In this document: in pieces, positions 9,701 through 19,900 of the stretch
How positions within the stretch are numbered: the stretch's first letter is position 1
Layout: each line of letters begins with the position of its first letter
DNA from: Isochrysis galbana
Lineage: Eukaryota; Haptophyta; Isochrysidales; Isochrysidaceae
Length of the DNA stretch: 64,000 nt
Assembly: GCA_018136815.1 (NCBI GenBank)
Contig: CM030940.1
Span: 4,376,300-4,440,299 of the forward strand
Direction: 5' to 3'
Made by a program: the position numbers and the translations under genes
The notes under the pieces: generated by a model
Told to the model about the DNA's origin: nothing
Databases searched by the model: none
What the model saw: the letters and a program-made list of their open reading frames with translations, nothing else

Positions 9701-11478
9701 TCTACCGAGGCGACACTCTGTGGAGCAATGTGTGGTTTCGCCTCTCGCGTGTGCCTGTCGTGTTTTCCAACCTTGTGGCAATAGGGATCGTGCTCCCACT
9801 CTTCCTTGCCTACGCCATATCGCTTGCCACTGGTGTCAACAGCCTCGATGTCAATCTCTTGCTTGACGTAGTCGGCGCGGCGCTGAGCCTCAAGGTCATC
9901 GACTGGCTGATCAACTTGTTAGGCGCCGCTTGGATCAATTACATCTTGTGGCGTCATCGGCCGGATTTCCAGGTAAGCTTGTCCGTGGTGCTGGTCTCGC
10001 CTCTATTCTCGGACTTTGTGGACCTCGCGGGGGTTGTAGGCTGCATCGTCGCGCTGACACATTGGATCCCGTTGGTGCCGACGCGCGTGTGGGACTTGAC
10101 CAAGGAAACCATGGGCGTGGCTGCCGCCGAGAAAGGTCACAGACGCCGCGACTGGTGGGTGTCCAAGGCGTGGCCTAGCGACACCCCGGCCTCCGAGGAT
10201 CGCCATGTGCGCAAGATAGACACTAGGCTGTGGTGGGTTATGGGGCGGCCGTATGTGAGCCTCGAGGAAGGCATACGGGGTGGCTGCCGCGAGGAGCGCC
10301 ATCCGAGTCTTCGCCCCAAGCATCTTGCCTTGTTTGTCGCTGTCGGCGGTATCATCTTCACGGTGGCCTTACTCTCCACGAGCTGGCCACTGCAGAGTGA
10401 GCCGCGGGGTAAACTGCATATGGCCAGTGTGGCGGACACCTTCCCCCTCGCGCGCGAGGCCAACGGGTTATGCACCGTCCACAATCACACGGATGATGCA
10501 ACGCACGCAGTGAAGTTGCCGCTGGCTCAATCTTTCTTGCACGTCATTGGCTGGCCGCGGACGGGCTCTTCACTTCTTGCGGCCGTGTTGGACGGGCACC
10601 CGCACGTGGCGATGGCCAACGAGTTTGACACCCTCTCCTTCTTCGCGTCGCGGGCTGCAGTCTTGGCTCCCATGCCGGCCGGATTGGTCGCGCTCAGTGA
10701 GACCAATTCCGACGTGGTCGATGGACGGGCAATGGAGCCGTGCAACCACATGAATTGCCCGGCAGCCGCAGCTATCCAATGCTCGATTGTCGAGCGCACC
10801 ACTTGCTATCGCAGCCCCAAGTTGGCAAGCAAATGGGCGATCGCCGGTACGGCCCAAGGATGGGAGACGAAGCTTGGGACCCCTCTGCAGATGCTTGGCG
10901 GCAAGAAGGTTGGAAGGCCGCTGCGACGGCATGCCGCCAATCCGGCCGCGTCCTGGGCAATCATTGATCGCATGAATGCCACGTTGCCGCCGGCCAAGTG
11001 GATTTATCTATACCGCGACCCGCACGCGCAAATCTCCACGTGTCTCGTGCGCAAGTACTGTAGCGATAGCGGCCTCGATTACTACAAGGATAAGGAAAAG
11101 TGGCGCGCCGCCGCGCCGCTACCCTTGAATCTCCACACCTTGGACAAGTGCATCGCCGACTTTGAGCTCGTCGCCATGGCAGTGGCAGACCTCGTGCCAG
11201 CCTTGCCGGCCCGTGGGTACGGCCCGCTGCTGTCGCTTTCGTATGAAGAGCTGTGTGCCTCGCCCGCGCCAACCTTGCATCGTGTCTGCTCCTTCCTAGA
11301 TCTGGATTGCTCTGTGGGGTACATCAGTGCGATCTCCACCTTCATTCGCGAGCCACACTCCAACTCGCGTTTTATCGACTGGGAGTCGAGCGGCAACACG
11401 ACAGCTGCGGCTGCTCGCGTCGACACCATGATCCGACGGCAGTCCGCCGCGCTCCAACTCATGCAGTACATACCATGA
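6751..11478 (+). CDS. Three-part fusion: drug/metabolite-type sugar transporter, GT2 glycosyltransferase, sulfotransferase
   Basis: From about 7690 to the stop the frame is continuous and coding. Residues about 314-550 are a multi-pass transporter of the triose-phosphate/nucleotide-sugar family. Residues about 730-1120 form a membrane-linked family-2 glycosyltransferase. It has a VVVDNADS nucleotide-binding strand, an acidic HVDDDTKLS motif near 818, a GEDVFHG acceptor-site block, a QRAQRW (QxxRW) signature near 962 and several C-terminal membrane segments. Residues about 1260-1575 are a sulfotransferase with GWPRTGSS as the PAPS 5'-phosphosulfate loop and YLYRDPHAQIS as the 3'-phosphate site. 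The first transporter segment (VLKTLLTKLVLTHVP) lies near 6890, and the CT tracts between it and 7660 are probably introns read through by chance. The likely role, by inference, is Golgi synthesis and sulfation of a polysaccharide from an imported sugar nucleotide. Exon borders in 6985-7660 are unresolved. Confidence 0.8.
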   Translation: MKIVKRSLAAAQDVVATSLSLMCGENGGGWGGGGRVRALCFLVAVGVLKTLLTKLVLTHVPLPVGLSLLSCLSTLLCLLPLSLSLSPSLSLSLPPSLPPSPPLSSPLSSSLPPPLPLPPPSARERHGSSSPSKRPPRSMAKPSQLNHSPSSPSPPSSPSTRTSPSPSSSPLPSPPRCPTSRSLRGGRHPSSFGVSLSLPFSLPFSLPFSLPFSSPSSSPFPHEGKERIGGQTGRHGNRWAGGSGAREEGTREEGAVRTRTEHNEEVDEERWRGGGESMGKASCLSTLLCPLPPSLYAPPLRPSCLSASTRHLSAPGVGRLALLCLAAALALACTNIGLGALSLPLAQVVRATQPLVTLLVEGGLGGAMHTTGTYASLLLIVIGAELARSGSCAADANVYGITFMALALVASAVKYVIMKDAVRSFKAALSPLGLLFWMEAGIGAILLPWALLNGELRMLITTTPADKWPMLLASALLGGLRTLSQIVVLGHVSATTVSLTSSLAIPAITVILSFPLFGTTPTPRLVVGFVLSMVGTACYSIAKPQSQRMTATPLRVHSAPWKSTMATVAVLGCGAGFSVSPAPVQRIALATVGGLFATGCAMLSASALTRWGPVLRRTRAEEVERSAAGGRAPSLLHRVFRLYYLVVQQAPQPARAWAWYAFLWLVLCIALRAVAGGLDPLSLRPPVPIDVRLVIALRLVVPFLLCFTPLPRRPGLDGEPLWTNDPNFLRRIGAVIPCHRSADEIGETVRSIMRHIPASNIVVVDNADSHAPLDDTAAVVRSVHPDVSVIYVPRGLKSFALWTGIERLPRHVEFVMHVDDDTKLSDDMVFDESWFLRDPLVSEVTYPVFTRRVNLLTDAIGFQFKRNAHASRFHNVTSGTSLWAPGIIGLARRDVLTMVMRDHVYLPFGEDVFHGHLQLMNGYKIVRETRSHVVTFAPPVLSSACAASVRTQGYGATSLWKQRAQRWSVTRLRRLGWTALLALFYRGDTLWSNVWFRLSRVPVVFSNLVAIGIVLPLFLAYAISLATGVNSLDVNLLLDVVGAALSLKVIDWLINLLGAAWINYILWRHRPDFQVSLSVVLVSPLFSDFVDLAGVVGCIVALTHWIPLVPTRVWDLTKETMGVAAAEKGHRRRDWWVSKAWPSDTPASEDRHVRKIDTRLWWVMGRPYVSLEEGIRGGCREERHPSLRPKHLALFVAVGGIIFTVALLSTSWPLQSEPRGKLHMASVADTFPLAREANGLCTVHNHTDDATHAVKLPLAQSFLHVIGWPRTGSSLLAAVLDGHPHVAMANEFDTLSFFASRAAVLAPMPAGLVALSETNSDVVDGRAMEPCNHMNCPAAAAIQCSIVERTTCYRSPKLASKWAIAGTAQGWETKLGTPLQMLGGKKVGRPLRRHAANPAASWAIIDRMNATLPPAKWIYLYRDPHAQISTCLVRKYCSDSGLDYYKDKEKWRAAAPLPLNLHTLDKCIADFELVAMAVADLVPALPARGYGPLLSLSYEELCASPAPTLHRVCSFLDLDCSVGYISAISTFIREPHSNSRFIDWESSGNTTAAAARVDTMIRRQSAALQLMQYIP
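6985..7400. repeat. CT microsatellite and 12-bp CT minisatellite within the fusion gene
   Basis: Two CT-rich blocks are present. The second (about 7326-7392) is a tandem array of a 12-bp unit, TCCCTCCCTTTC, repeated about five times. Both probably lie in introns of the fusion gene. Confidence 0.85.
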
Positions 11479-11575
11479 TGTATCTAAAGATCTGTGTACC
11501 TAGATGGGAGATACAAGATACCGTATCTAGAGAACAGGCCAGATACAGTCGTATCTACGGTATCTAGAGGCTAAA
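11479..11575. repeat. GTATCTAG-rich spacer and end of a CCTAGATGGGA-type MITE
   Basis: Directly after the fusion-gene stop, the motif GTATCTA recurs several times and CCTAGATGGGAGATAC appears. The latter matches the terminal inverted repeat of the 46225-46461 element and a motif near 23617. It is probably a decayed end of the same family. Confidence 0.45.
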
Positions 11576-12440
11576 CAACTAACTTTATAGTTGGTTGCGA
11601 TGGAGCGCGCCGCCGAGCCCCTCCTCTCCTTCGGGTCCCCCGCCGAGGGCGGCCCCCCTGCCCCCACGGACCAGTCGCTGGCGAAGCGACCGCGTCCACC
11701 CTCGGAGGCCGACAAGGTGCGTGCGACCCAGGTCGCGCCACACGGCCCGTGGCCCCGGCCACACCACCCACAGCAGCCATGCTGCTCTCCCACATGAGAC
11801 CTAGCCGAGATATTCACCTCTCCGATGCTCACAGCGAGAGATACGCGCCTCCACTTCAAACAAATCACGCACAAGCGAATAGCCACGGCCAACAGATTCG
11901 CGGCATGGGACAGCGTATGCCGCTTCTGCAAAGAAGCAGACGAATCCTCCACGCACCTGGGGGAATGCCCGCGGCTGTCGAATATTTTCAACAGCCTAAA
12001 CACCCTAGCACGTCACCTCCGAGACCCAGAGGCGACTAGGGAGAGCGAAATCATAGACAAACTATTTCTACACCCAAGAGCCTTGTGGCCCAAATCGCTC
12101 GCTAGTCATACTATACATGCTCGCGTGACTCGCGTGGAGATACATCATAACGGACTTCTATAGAATACACTATGACAACGCCACCTTCTCAGAATCGGTG
12201 CCGATACGAATCATGGAAAGATTTACGAAGCTGGGAGGCGCCCTCCTATTCGCCAACTCGACAAACTCGTCGAGGACCGCTCAGGCGGGCATGGGGAGAC
12301 AACCCAAAAAACGGATCGACACGGGCGATTTACGCCCGTTGTCCGTTGTACGAGACCGACAACAAAGGTATCGTTCCGTCAATTATGGGACATCAATCGA
12401 ATGGAGCCATCAAATGTCCATAGTCATTTGTACAACAATA
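11576..12440 (+). mobile_element. Internally deleted MERAP-family non-LTR element (5' end joined to the ORF2 tail)
   Basis: The hairpin CAACTAACTTTATAGTTG (11576-11593) is followed at 11600 by an ATG encoding MERAAEPLLSF and then KRPRPPSEADK, the family's N-terminus. About 200 bp later the frame 11825-12163 encodes RFAAWDSVCRFCKEADESS followed by HLGECPRLSNIF. This is the CxxC-HxxxxC zinc-binding tail typical of non-LTR reverse transcriptases (zf-RVT type). The RT core is missing, so this copy is internally deleted rather than 5'-truncated. The 12380-12425 segment resembles, in reverse complement, sequence at about 42183-42225. Confidence 0.6.
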
Positions 12441-13060
12441 TTCATTGCGACTTTTAAGATTCAGATGTAGAGACCGGGTCCCCCTCGGGGACGCCGTGCG
12501 TGCGCATAGCAACATTTTCTATACGGCGCCCCGTGTGATGAGTTGCCATCACCCAGGCCGTGCGCATGACGCGATGTGCATCGGGTCCCCCTCGGGGACG
12601 CCGTGCGTGCGTTATCGCCTAAGGTACCGGGGTTTCGTCAGATGCGCATTGGGACGCCGCAGACGCCTGCGCATAGCAGTTTTTTTCTCTACGGTCTACG
12701 GTGCCCCTGTCCCTGTGGTACCCAATGCATACAATTACGTAAACAGGCAGCTTTGTTTATGGTTTATCATGGAGCAAAACTAAGTTTATACTTAGTTCGC
12801 TCATGGGACACATTTTTGGGGGTGGTGAAGGTTTGGGGTAGAATTGTATAAAAGGTGTAGAAAATGGCAATGGGGGGGGTAAAAAAAAGGGAACCTCAAG
12901 TTGCACCCTCTCTCGCGGGGACGCCGTGCGCCGTGCGTGCGCATGGCGGTTCCCCCGCGGGGACGCCGTGCGTGCGCATAACAACTTTTTCTCCTCCTAT
13001 GGAGGTACACGCCGTGCGTTCACTCTTTCCGCGGGGGAACTCTGGGCGCGGAGTGCTGGT
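12441..13060. repeat. Cluster of CGGGGACGCCGTGCGTGCGCAT repeats (unit about 20-25 bp)
   Basis: The core GGGGACGCCGTGCGTGCG recurs near 12488, 12594, 12917 (with an internal duplication) and 12960, with weaker copies at 13010 and 41515. A hairpin, AACTAAGTTTATACTTAGTT, lies at 12778-12797. One end of the 28169-28592 MITE family (AACCTCAAGTTGCACCCTC) lies at about 12891-12909. No gene was found. Confidence 0.6.
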
Positions 13061-13499
13061 GGAACCCCCCCTTATCCCAAGCGCAGAATTCCTATCCCTG
13101 GCCATAAAGCTGGAGATAGAGCACCAAGTCGCAGCCAGCAACGGATTCAACACCGAGAAGGGCAGTTAAGTGCACCAACTAAGCCGTAGATCCACCGAAC
13201 AGAGGACGAACGACCTACAGCGCATAACGCAAGCATGCAAACAAGGGGACGCCCAGAGGCGTGAACAGGAAACAATTGAAGTGCTAAAAGGCCTGCCCGG
13301 ATGCACGCACCCCGAACCAGGCCCGTGGTAGAGCCTCTGTAGAGCACCCGGGCTGCACCCCCGAAACCGAAGACAAAGGAACGAGGGGGGGAAGGCAAGG
13401 CGGCGGCGGAGTGAGGGGAGAAAAGGGCGTTGTCGGCTAGGAAGTAGTGTATACTGGTCCATTGATGGGTGTAGGTGTTAGCCCTGAATATTCAGATCT
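13061..13499. other. Unresolved repeat-rich intergenic region
   Basis: A short frame ending near 13169 (LSLAIKLEIEHQVAASNG) looks like a retroelement fragment but has no recognised domain. A CCCCGAAACCGAAGACAAAGG block at about 13357 recurs at about 37448. No gene can be supported. Confidence 0.3.
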
Positions 13500-13860
13500 T
13501 AGATTGAATTCAATTTGGAAATCTCGGACGTTCTGGCGCAAACGGCGACGGAGCTAGGCATAAAAACATCTCGCAAGCTCCTCCAGACATGAACGACGAC
13601 TCCTCCTGGACGCCGGCCCCGGAAGGGGCAAAACGGCGCCAGGATGAGGACATCACGCACTCTTAGCCGTTAGCCCCCCTCCATTCTTACGCCCCTGGTC
13701 GAAGCAGTGCGCGCGACCCCCCCTCCCCCGGTTCTCCATGGAAGGCAGCGGGGGGAGGGGAAGGGGGATGTGGTAGGACCGGAAGGGTAGTTAGGAGTAG
13801 CAAAAGCACTCTGCCTCATGCCATGCACGTAGCAGTTAATTTTTAAAGATTTTTTCATGA
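13500..13860 (+). mobile_element. Retroelement 3' fragment (same family as 40420-41285, opposite orientation)
   Basis: The segment at 13515-13565 encodes LEISDVLAQTATELGIK, matching LEISEAVAQAATELGIR on the minus strand near 40700. The conserved TLTPLVEA-type segment follows. The shared 3' terminus (13783-13855) contains GTAGTTAGGAGTAGC and ends in TTAATTTTTAAAGATTTTTT. The same ending occurs at 31608-31680 and, reversed, at 40420-40505. Confidence 0.6.
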
Positions 13861-14333
13861 ACGATGTGTGAAAACAAAACGTCCGCGTGGTCCTCTTTCG
13901 ACGGAACGCGACCTTGGCAAAAGCCCCAGTTGACGTGCACGTGCCACGCGACGTTGCCCGATGTCCGCCTCGCGTCGATGTCAGTTCCCCCTACGACGAC
14001 TCCATTGTATTGAAATACACCACCCTTGCAATGAGTAATGAACGAGCGGCAACATTAGAACACGACATGCACATCTAGGATATGCGCTTCGGATGTGCTA
14101 TCAATAGATACACGAACGGTCGCTAACACCCTCCTGCCCAGACTTTCTTATTTTTGTTTGCGCCGCGTGGACCTTACGGCTCAAACGGCGAGCTCTATCC
14201 CGCCGCCTACCTACCTGACGGCTGTAGCCGGTATCTTGGACGCCATGGATCATGATGTACTACTATTCACGTGGGTATAGTGTCAATCAATGCCATCTCT
14301 CCCTCCTCCTCCGAGTGCCGCCCAAAGGCGCTA

Positions 14334-15545
14334 TTGCGACGATTCGTTAGTTTGTACGGCCACAACTGTGCGCTGTAAAAAGTCTCGGATGCGGTCCAGC
14401 TCGAGTCGCGCCGCGACATCATGAGTACCGAAGTCGCCCTCCAACCCACAGAACGCGTGCTTGTCTACCACCGGTGACTCGGAGGCAAAACGAGGGGTCT
14501 TGTTCAGATCCTCAGCTCTTTGAAGAGTCAGACTACCATCAAACTTAGCTGCATGACGAGAGCCGCCGCACTCGATGGTAGGGTTTACCTCCCGTGCGCC
14601 AGAGCAGCGCTCGATGAGCGCCTCTAGGTTGCGTAGCTCCGCCTCTACGACGGCCGTTGACACACAACCCCCCATGCCTTCTAATCTATTTTCATGACCT
14701 CGTTCTGATCTAGCAGTCGCACATGGTCCACGCGCTGCCTTATATTCGACAGCCGAATTCCCGCGATTCTCTCCGACATCGCATCCGAGGCACATCGCGT
14801 CGGCGTGGGCGCGGCTTGCCGCAACGGCCACAAGGTCTTGGCGCGCAGCTCCCATGAAGAGGGCACGCTCAATCCTTCGAAGCTCCATTTGAAGGGCGTG
14901 CCTGTGGGTGGCACCAGGAAGAGGATTGTCACTCGGAAGGCCCGCACCTGGCAACACGCCGTAGGCCCTACGCCGACGGCTCAAGGCGATACCATGCGTC
15001 TGATTCATGGTCATGCAGAAACGCGGTCAGCCTGTGTCCTGAACGGCATGTAAATTTCTCACCTGCGCTGCCTCTCTCGTGCATCGTGTTCGATTCTCTC
15101 GGGCGGGCTGCGGTCAGACCAGCGGAGGAAGGCTAGCGCCGCCGCGACCTGAGGCCCCAGGCCAATCGGGTTATCGGAGCAGACGGTCGTCTGCCTCCCA
15201 GATGGGAGCACTGCTCGGCACAGGTACCAGTCCTCATGTGCCGTGGTGAGAACGGGTGCGGAGGCAGCGTGGGTGAGATGCGGCGCGGCGCGGCCTGATG
15301 CCCTGCGCCGCGCGAAGGCTGGCTCGTCGCCCGCCGCCGCCGCGCCAGGCGCAGCGAGAGTGAGGACTGTGCGGTCGTCGAAGCTGACACTCACATGCCC
15401 ATCCGCAAACCGGCGGAAGCGGCCAAGCCCGGGGACGACAACGTCGTCGAGGACGTGGGAAGCATCACCGCTCAGCCTCACGTTCGATCCCTCGCCGCTC
15501 GCCCCTGCCCCGTGCGGAGATCCCAGCATGGACGCAGAGGGTGGG
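14334..15545 (-). CDS. C5orf34-like protein (beta-rich 'VPGLGRF' domain), multi-exon
   Basis: The first visible exon (about 15545-15063) encodes VVVPGLGRFRRFADGHVSVS, then FDDRTVLTL, and later YLCRAVLPSGRQTTV. This pattern (a PG-GRF-FxDGRV-FxDRT block followed by a second LPDG strand) resembles the poorly characterised C5orf34 family. The donor is CAG|GTGAGA at 15062. The next exon starts after CCCACAG near 14905 and encodes ALQMELRRIERALFMGAARQ in matching phase. Helical segments SERIAGIRLSNIRQR and AELRNLEALIERC follow in other frames, implying further introns or frameshifts, and the last frame ends at about 14334. Exon borders after 14800 are not resolved. Function is unknown, and the gene may be partly degraded. 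Confidence 0.45.
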
Positions 15546-15802
15546 TGGCGCCACACGAGGGCGCCGGGCATCAGAGCGGAAAGCGCGGGAAACGAGAGCC
15601 CCTTATCGGGTCGGTCAATTAATGCTGTTTGTTGAGTTAGACAGAAATAAACAAATGTACAGAAGCACAGGAGTTTTCTTGTATGATGTGCGAGATCTAA
15701 GCCTGAGAGTGGCAACGTCGTCTAGCGGTCTTTGGGAGAGCGTGGCTCCCTTTGCGATGGTACCCTTAGTCTACACAATGCTGCTATCTATCACTGGGCC
15801 AA

Positions 15803-15970
15803 CTATCAGTAAACTGATAGGGTATAGGGTCATGGAGCGCGCGCCGCCGCGCCGCCTCCCTCCCTCGCTACCGCTGCCCTCGCCGCGATGGACGAAGCCT
15901 TCATGGACACTCCCATGTCGCCGAAGCGACCGCGCCAAGACGACCCCCCCAGCCAAGTGGGCACATGACC
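15803..15970 (+). mobile_element. MERAP-family 5' end, short truncated copy
   Basis: The hairpin CTATCAGTAAACTGATAG (15803-15820) precedes an ATG at 15832 whose reading starts MERAPPRR. The DNA then matches the 62188-62401 copy (GATGGACGAAGCCTTCATGG and CGAAGCGACCGCGCCAAGAC) until about 15965, where similarity stops. Confidence 0.7.
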
Positions 15971-16224
15971 CACCACGACACGCCCTGGCATCACTGCGAA
16001 CTGCGAGCTATCGACTAGGGAGGAGGAGGAGGAGGGGTTGGAGCAATGGGCAGGCCTCGGCAGGCTAGGGTGGGCGAATGGGGCGAGCTTGTGAGTGAGA
16101 GAGTGGGTCGGTAGGGCAGTCTGCTCCCGACAAGCCATAGGGCATGCTAGGATGGGTGGTCCCTCCCCCACAGCAGGGGAGGAGTGGAGAGGGGGGTGGG
16201 GGTGGGCTCGCGTGCCCCCCCAGG

Positions 16225-16575
16225 AGCGAATCAAGTATAAACTTAGTTCTTGTTTGACCGCCCTAAAGAGAGAAGAGGGGTAGCATGGTCAAATGCACAA
16301 GCACCAAAGACTCGGCTGCCTAGTGGCGCCACAGGCAACAGGAAGTTGAGAATCGGACCACTACCTAGCCTAGGGCCGGTCGGCCTCGCCCCAACTAGCC
16401 CCACAACCCGGGCCCCTAGCTAGGTAGCTCACGAGGGGAGAAGCCGCAAGGCAAGCCTTGGAGGGGGAAAGGAACAGGAACAGGGAATGGGCGTGGCTTC
16501 AGAGTAGTTAGTAGTTACCCCGGGGCCACATCGAGGCGAGAACATTAAGAAGTCTTTTTCACACTGCCGCTGAAA
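16225..16575. repeat. Dispersed retroelement ends (two types)
   Basis: A GTTTGACCGCCC start (16252-16263) follows a small AAGT...ACTT hairpin; the same start occurs at 3607 and, varied, at 37599. The block at about 16400-16575 (GGGCCCCTAG, GAAGCCGCAAGGC, GGGCGTGGCT, GAGGCGAGAA, ATTAAGAAG, TTTTTC) matches 28870-29020 and partly 24285-24370, so it is a dispersed repeat 3' end. Confidence 0.55.
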
Positions 16576-16991
16576 TTCGATCGATCCCTGACAGGGGCGC
16601 TTTGGGTGCCTCTTCACGCGAGGCGGGAGAGGCCGGGTGTGGCTAGACCCTAGCTCAGTGTCGGATACATGTGAGCGCGGGGCGGCTCGAATGGGATAGC
16701 ATACCCGGCCCCCGCCGGCTGGGAAAGTGTGTGGGGGAGCAAGGGGAAGGGGGGAGGAAGGGGGGTGCGACCGTGCGCCAGTATGCGCGCGTGCTCTTCC
16801 GCGCTCATCCCGATGCCAACCCCCCCCCTCCCCGTCCCACACCTGAGGCCCTTCCGTTCTGCACAGGCCAACTCGCCGGCCATCAACACTCGAAGCCCGT
16901 TCGGCGAGCTGAGGGCGTTCGTGGCAAAGTGCCACTCGTGGCTGTAGCAGGGCAGCCGAGGCCGTCGCCACGGCTCGTTGAGCCGCCGCAC
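16576..16991. other. Region downstream of the LRR gene, no gene recognised
   Basis: A GC-rich segment holding the 3' flank of the minus-strand LRR-ART gene. Overlapping frames in several phases lack domain matches. Confidence 0.4.
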
Positions 16992-19900
16992 TTATGGTGC
17001 GGCGCCGCCAGTGGCCTTGTACCCGCCCTGCTTCCACTCCGCAAGGTGCTCGGGCAAGCGGCTGCCTCTCGGGCGCACGAGCTCTAGGTCGACCAGCTGG
17101 GACAGGTCCGGCAGGCTCGTCAGCTGGTCGCACTCGCACACGTTGAGCGCGTACAACTTCGTGCATCCGGCCAGCCCGCCGGGCAGGGATGCGAGGCTTG
17201 TGCAGCCGCACAGGTTCAGCGCGGCCAGTGCCTCGCATCGCCCAATCGTGTCGGGGAGGGACGTCAGCGCTGTGCACCCGGCAAGCTCCAACTCCTTCAG
17301 TTGGGCGCACGTGCCAATCGCCTCCGGGAGCGTGGTGAAGGCGGTGCACTCCTTGGCGCCCAGCAGCTGTAGCGCGGGCGGGAGCTCGAGCGGGAGCGAA
17401 GCCAACGACGAGCAGCCGGCCAGGTACAGCTCTTGGCACGCCTCCATCTTCCCAAGCGAGGGGAGCGACTCGAGGGCGGAGCAGCCGTTCATCCGCAGCT
17501 CGCGGAGAGTCCCCCCGCTGCGCGAGAGGTCGGGCAGGCGCTTGAGCGCCGTGCAGCCGGAGAGTTCGAAGTACGATAGGGAGGGGCACTGGGCCAGCGT
17601 CTCGGGCAACGAGGCCAGGCTGACGCAGTTCTCGCAGTGGATCTCGCACAGCTCGGAGCAACCGCCGAGCGAGTCTGGCAGCAACTCGAGCTTCTCGCAG
17701 TCGCTGAGCGATACGCGCAGCAGCCGCTTGCACCCGCCGAGCGACGCGGGCAGGGACACGAGCGAGCGAGCGCCGCTGAGCAAGATGCTGCGCAGGTCCG
17801 TGCGCCCCAGGCCGTCGGGCAGGGAGGCTAAGGCGGTGCACCCGCTGGCATCAAGGCTGAGGAGGCTCGCGCACTCGCCGATTGACTCGTCAATCGCGGT
17901 GAGCGATGTGCATTTGCTCAGCGTGAGGTACTCGAGCCGCCTCAGCCCGCCCAGATTGGCGAGCAATGTGAGCGCGCCGCAGCCCTTGAGGTGCAGGTAG
18001 GTGAGCTGCTCGCACACGGGCATCGAGAGGGGCAGGGCGAGGGCGAGGCTGGAGCAGCCTTCGAGATTGAGCGTCGCCAAGCCATGGCAGCCGGCGAGTG
18101 CCTCGCCGAGCGAGCTCAACGAGGTGCAGTCGCGGGCATTTAGGTTCTTCAGCGCCATCGAGTCGCGCAGCCCGTCGGGCAGCGCGGCCAGCGACGCGCA
18201 CTGCGTCAGGTTGAGCTCCTCGAGTCCCGCGCAGCCCTCGAACCCCTCCATGCTCGAGAGCGCCTTGCACTGCTGCAGCCGCAAGCGCTTAAGCTTTGCC
18301 AAACCCGCAACCTCGCTGCCGAGCGAGGTGAGGGCGTCGCAGCTGTTGAGCGCCAGCTCGCTCAGCTGGGCGCAGCCGCGAAGGTCGGGCAGCGCCCTCA
18401 GCGCCCTGCACTGGCTCAGGTTGAGCGACTCTAGAGCGGAGCAGAGGCCCATGTCGGCCGGCAACGAGACGAGCGCGCTGCAGCTGCCAAGACTCAGCGT
18501 CTGCAGCGCGGAGCAGCCGGAGAGGCCACCCTCGGGGAGGCTGGTCAGCGACGTGCAGCCGGTCAGATGCAGCTTGCTAAGCCGCTTGCAGCGGCCTATG
18601 CCGGCGCCGAGCGATGAGAGCGAGGTGCAGCCGCCGAGCTCGAGCACTTCGAGGGCGTCGCACGCCCCAATCTCGTTGGGCACCTCCGTGAGCGATGTGG
18701 CGCCCCGCAGATCGAGGCGCTCCAGCTTGCTGCAGCCACCGATGTGCGCGATGGACGTGAGCGACGAGCAGACGCGCAGGCTGAGGAGCCGCAGGGCCTT
18801 GAGGCGGCCGAACGAGCGCGGCAGCGATGCCAGGGCCCTGCAACCCGCGAGGTCGAGCTCCTCGAGAGCCTCGCATCCACCCAAGCCGTCGCCCAGACTG
18901 ACGAGCGCCTCGCACTCCTCCATCCGGAGGTGCGCGAGCGCCTTGGAGTGGCGTATCGAGTCGGGCAGCGCGGCGAGCAGTGCCGACTTGCTCAAGTCGA
19001 GGCGTGACGGGTGGGCGCCCGCGCCCGACGTGACCGTCTTGATCCACAGCGTTTCGTCGAGCGCTCGCTTAAAGTTGTTGTCGTCGGTGAACCACTTGGG
19101 GCCTCGAGCGAGCGCGACTCCCACCTCAACGAGGCCACGCGCGAGCTCGCCGCGCGCGCCGCACTCGGTGGGCGTCCACGGCGGCGGGACCGCCTCGTAG
19201 TCGGCGCGCACCTCAGGCCCCTTGCCGTCGGCCGACGGTGGCTCGTCGGGCAGCTTGGTGTACTCTTCCTCGGAGAGCGAGTACCCGCGTCGGCGGTGCC
19301 GATACCGTGTGCCCGTGAGGGGCTTGTTGCTCCTCCGGCAGACGATGGGCTGGCCGCCGACCGCGAAGTGCGCCTCGGACGTCGCCTGGAGCGCGCCTCG
19401 CACCTCGAGTCGCATGGAGGCGCCCACGTCAAGAAGAAGCTTGCGCCGCTTGCTAACGACCTGCTCGAGCGTGATGGCGGCCGGTACGTCGAGCCGCGCG
19501 TGGACCACGAGCGTCGATCCGTCGACGCGCGTGGCGAGCGCGTCCAGCGCGAGCAGCGGGGGGAAGAGAATCTCGCGCTCGTGCGGATACTGCGAGAGCC
19601 ACGCCAGGTCGGCGCCACGGTCGACCATCCCCATGCGCATCTCGAAGACGGTCGACGCGTGCCCAGCCGCATAGTGCACCGCCTGCGCGCGGTCGACCGT
19701 CGTCGATGAGAATCCAAACTCCACGCCGCCCGCGAATCCCTCCTCCGGATCGGCCTCAAAGAAGGCCTGGGGCAGGGTGGCGCCGCGGAAGCCACGGTAG
19801 ACGGTCGAGACGGAGGTCAGCCGGCCCAGCTTGGCGACGCACGAGTTGATGGCGTGGATCGTGGTGGTGTACCGGTTGTGGAACTCCCACACTCGCCGAC

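Noticed and set aside
18001-19200. Plus-strand 399-codon frame opposite the LRR gene
   Set aside because: It is a shadow of the regular LRR repeats, with Ser/Arg-rich composition only.
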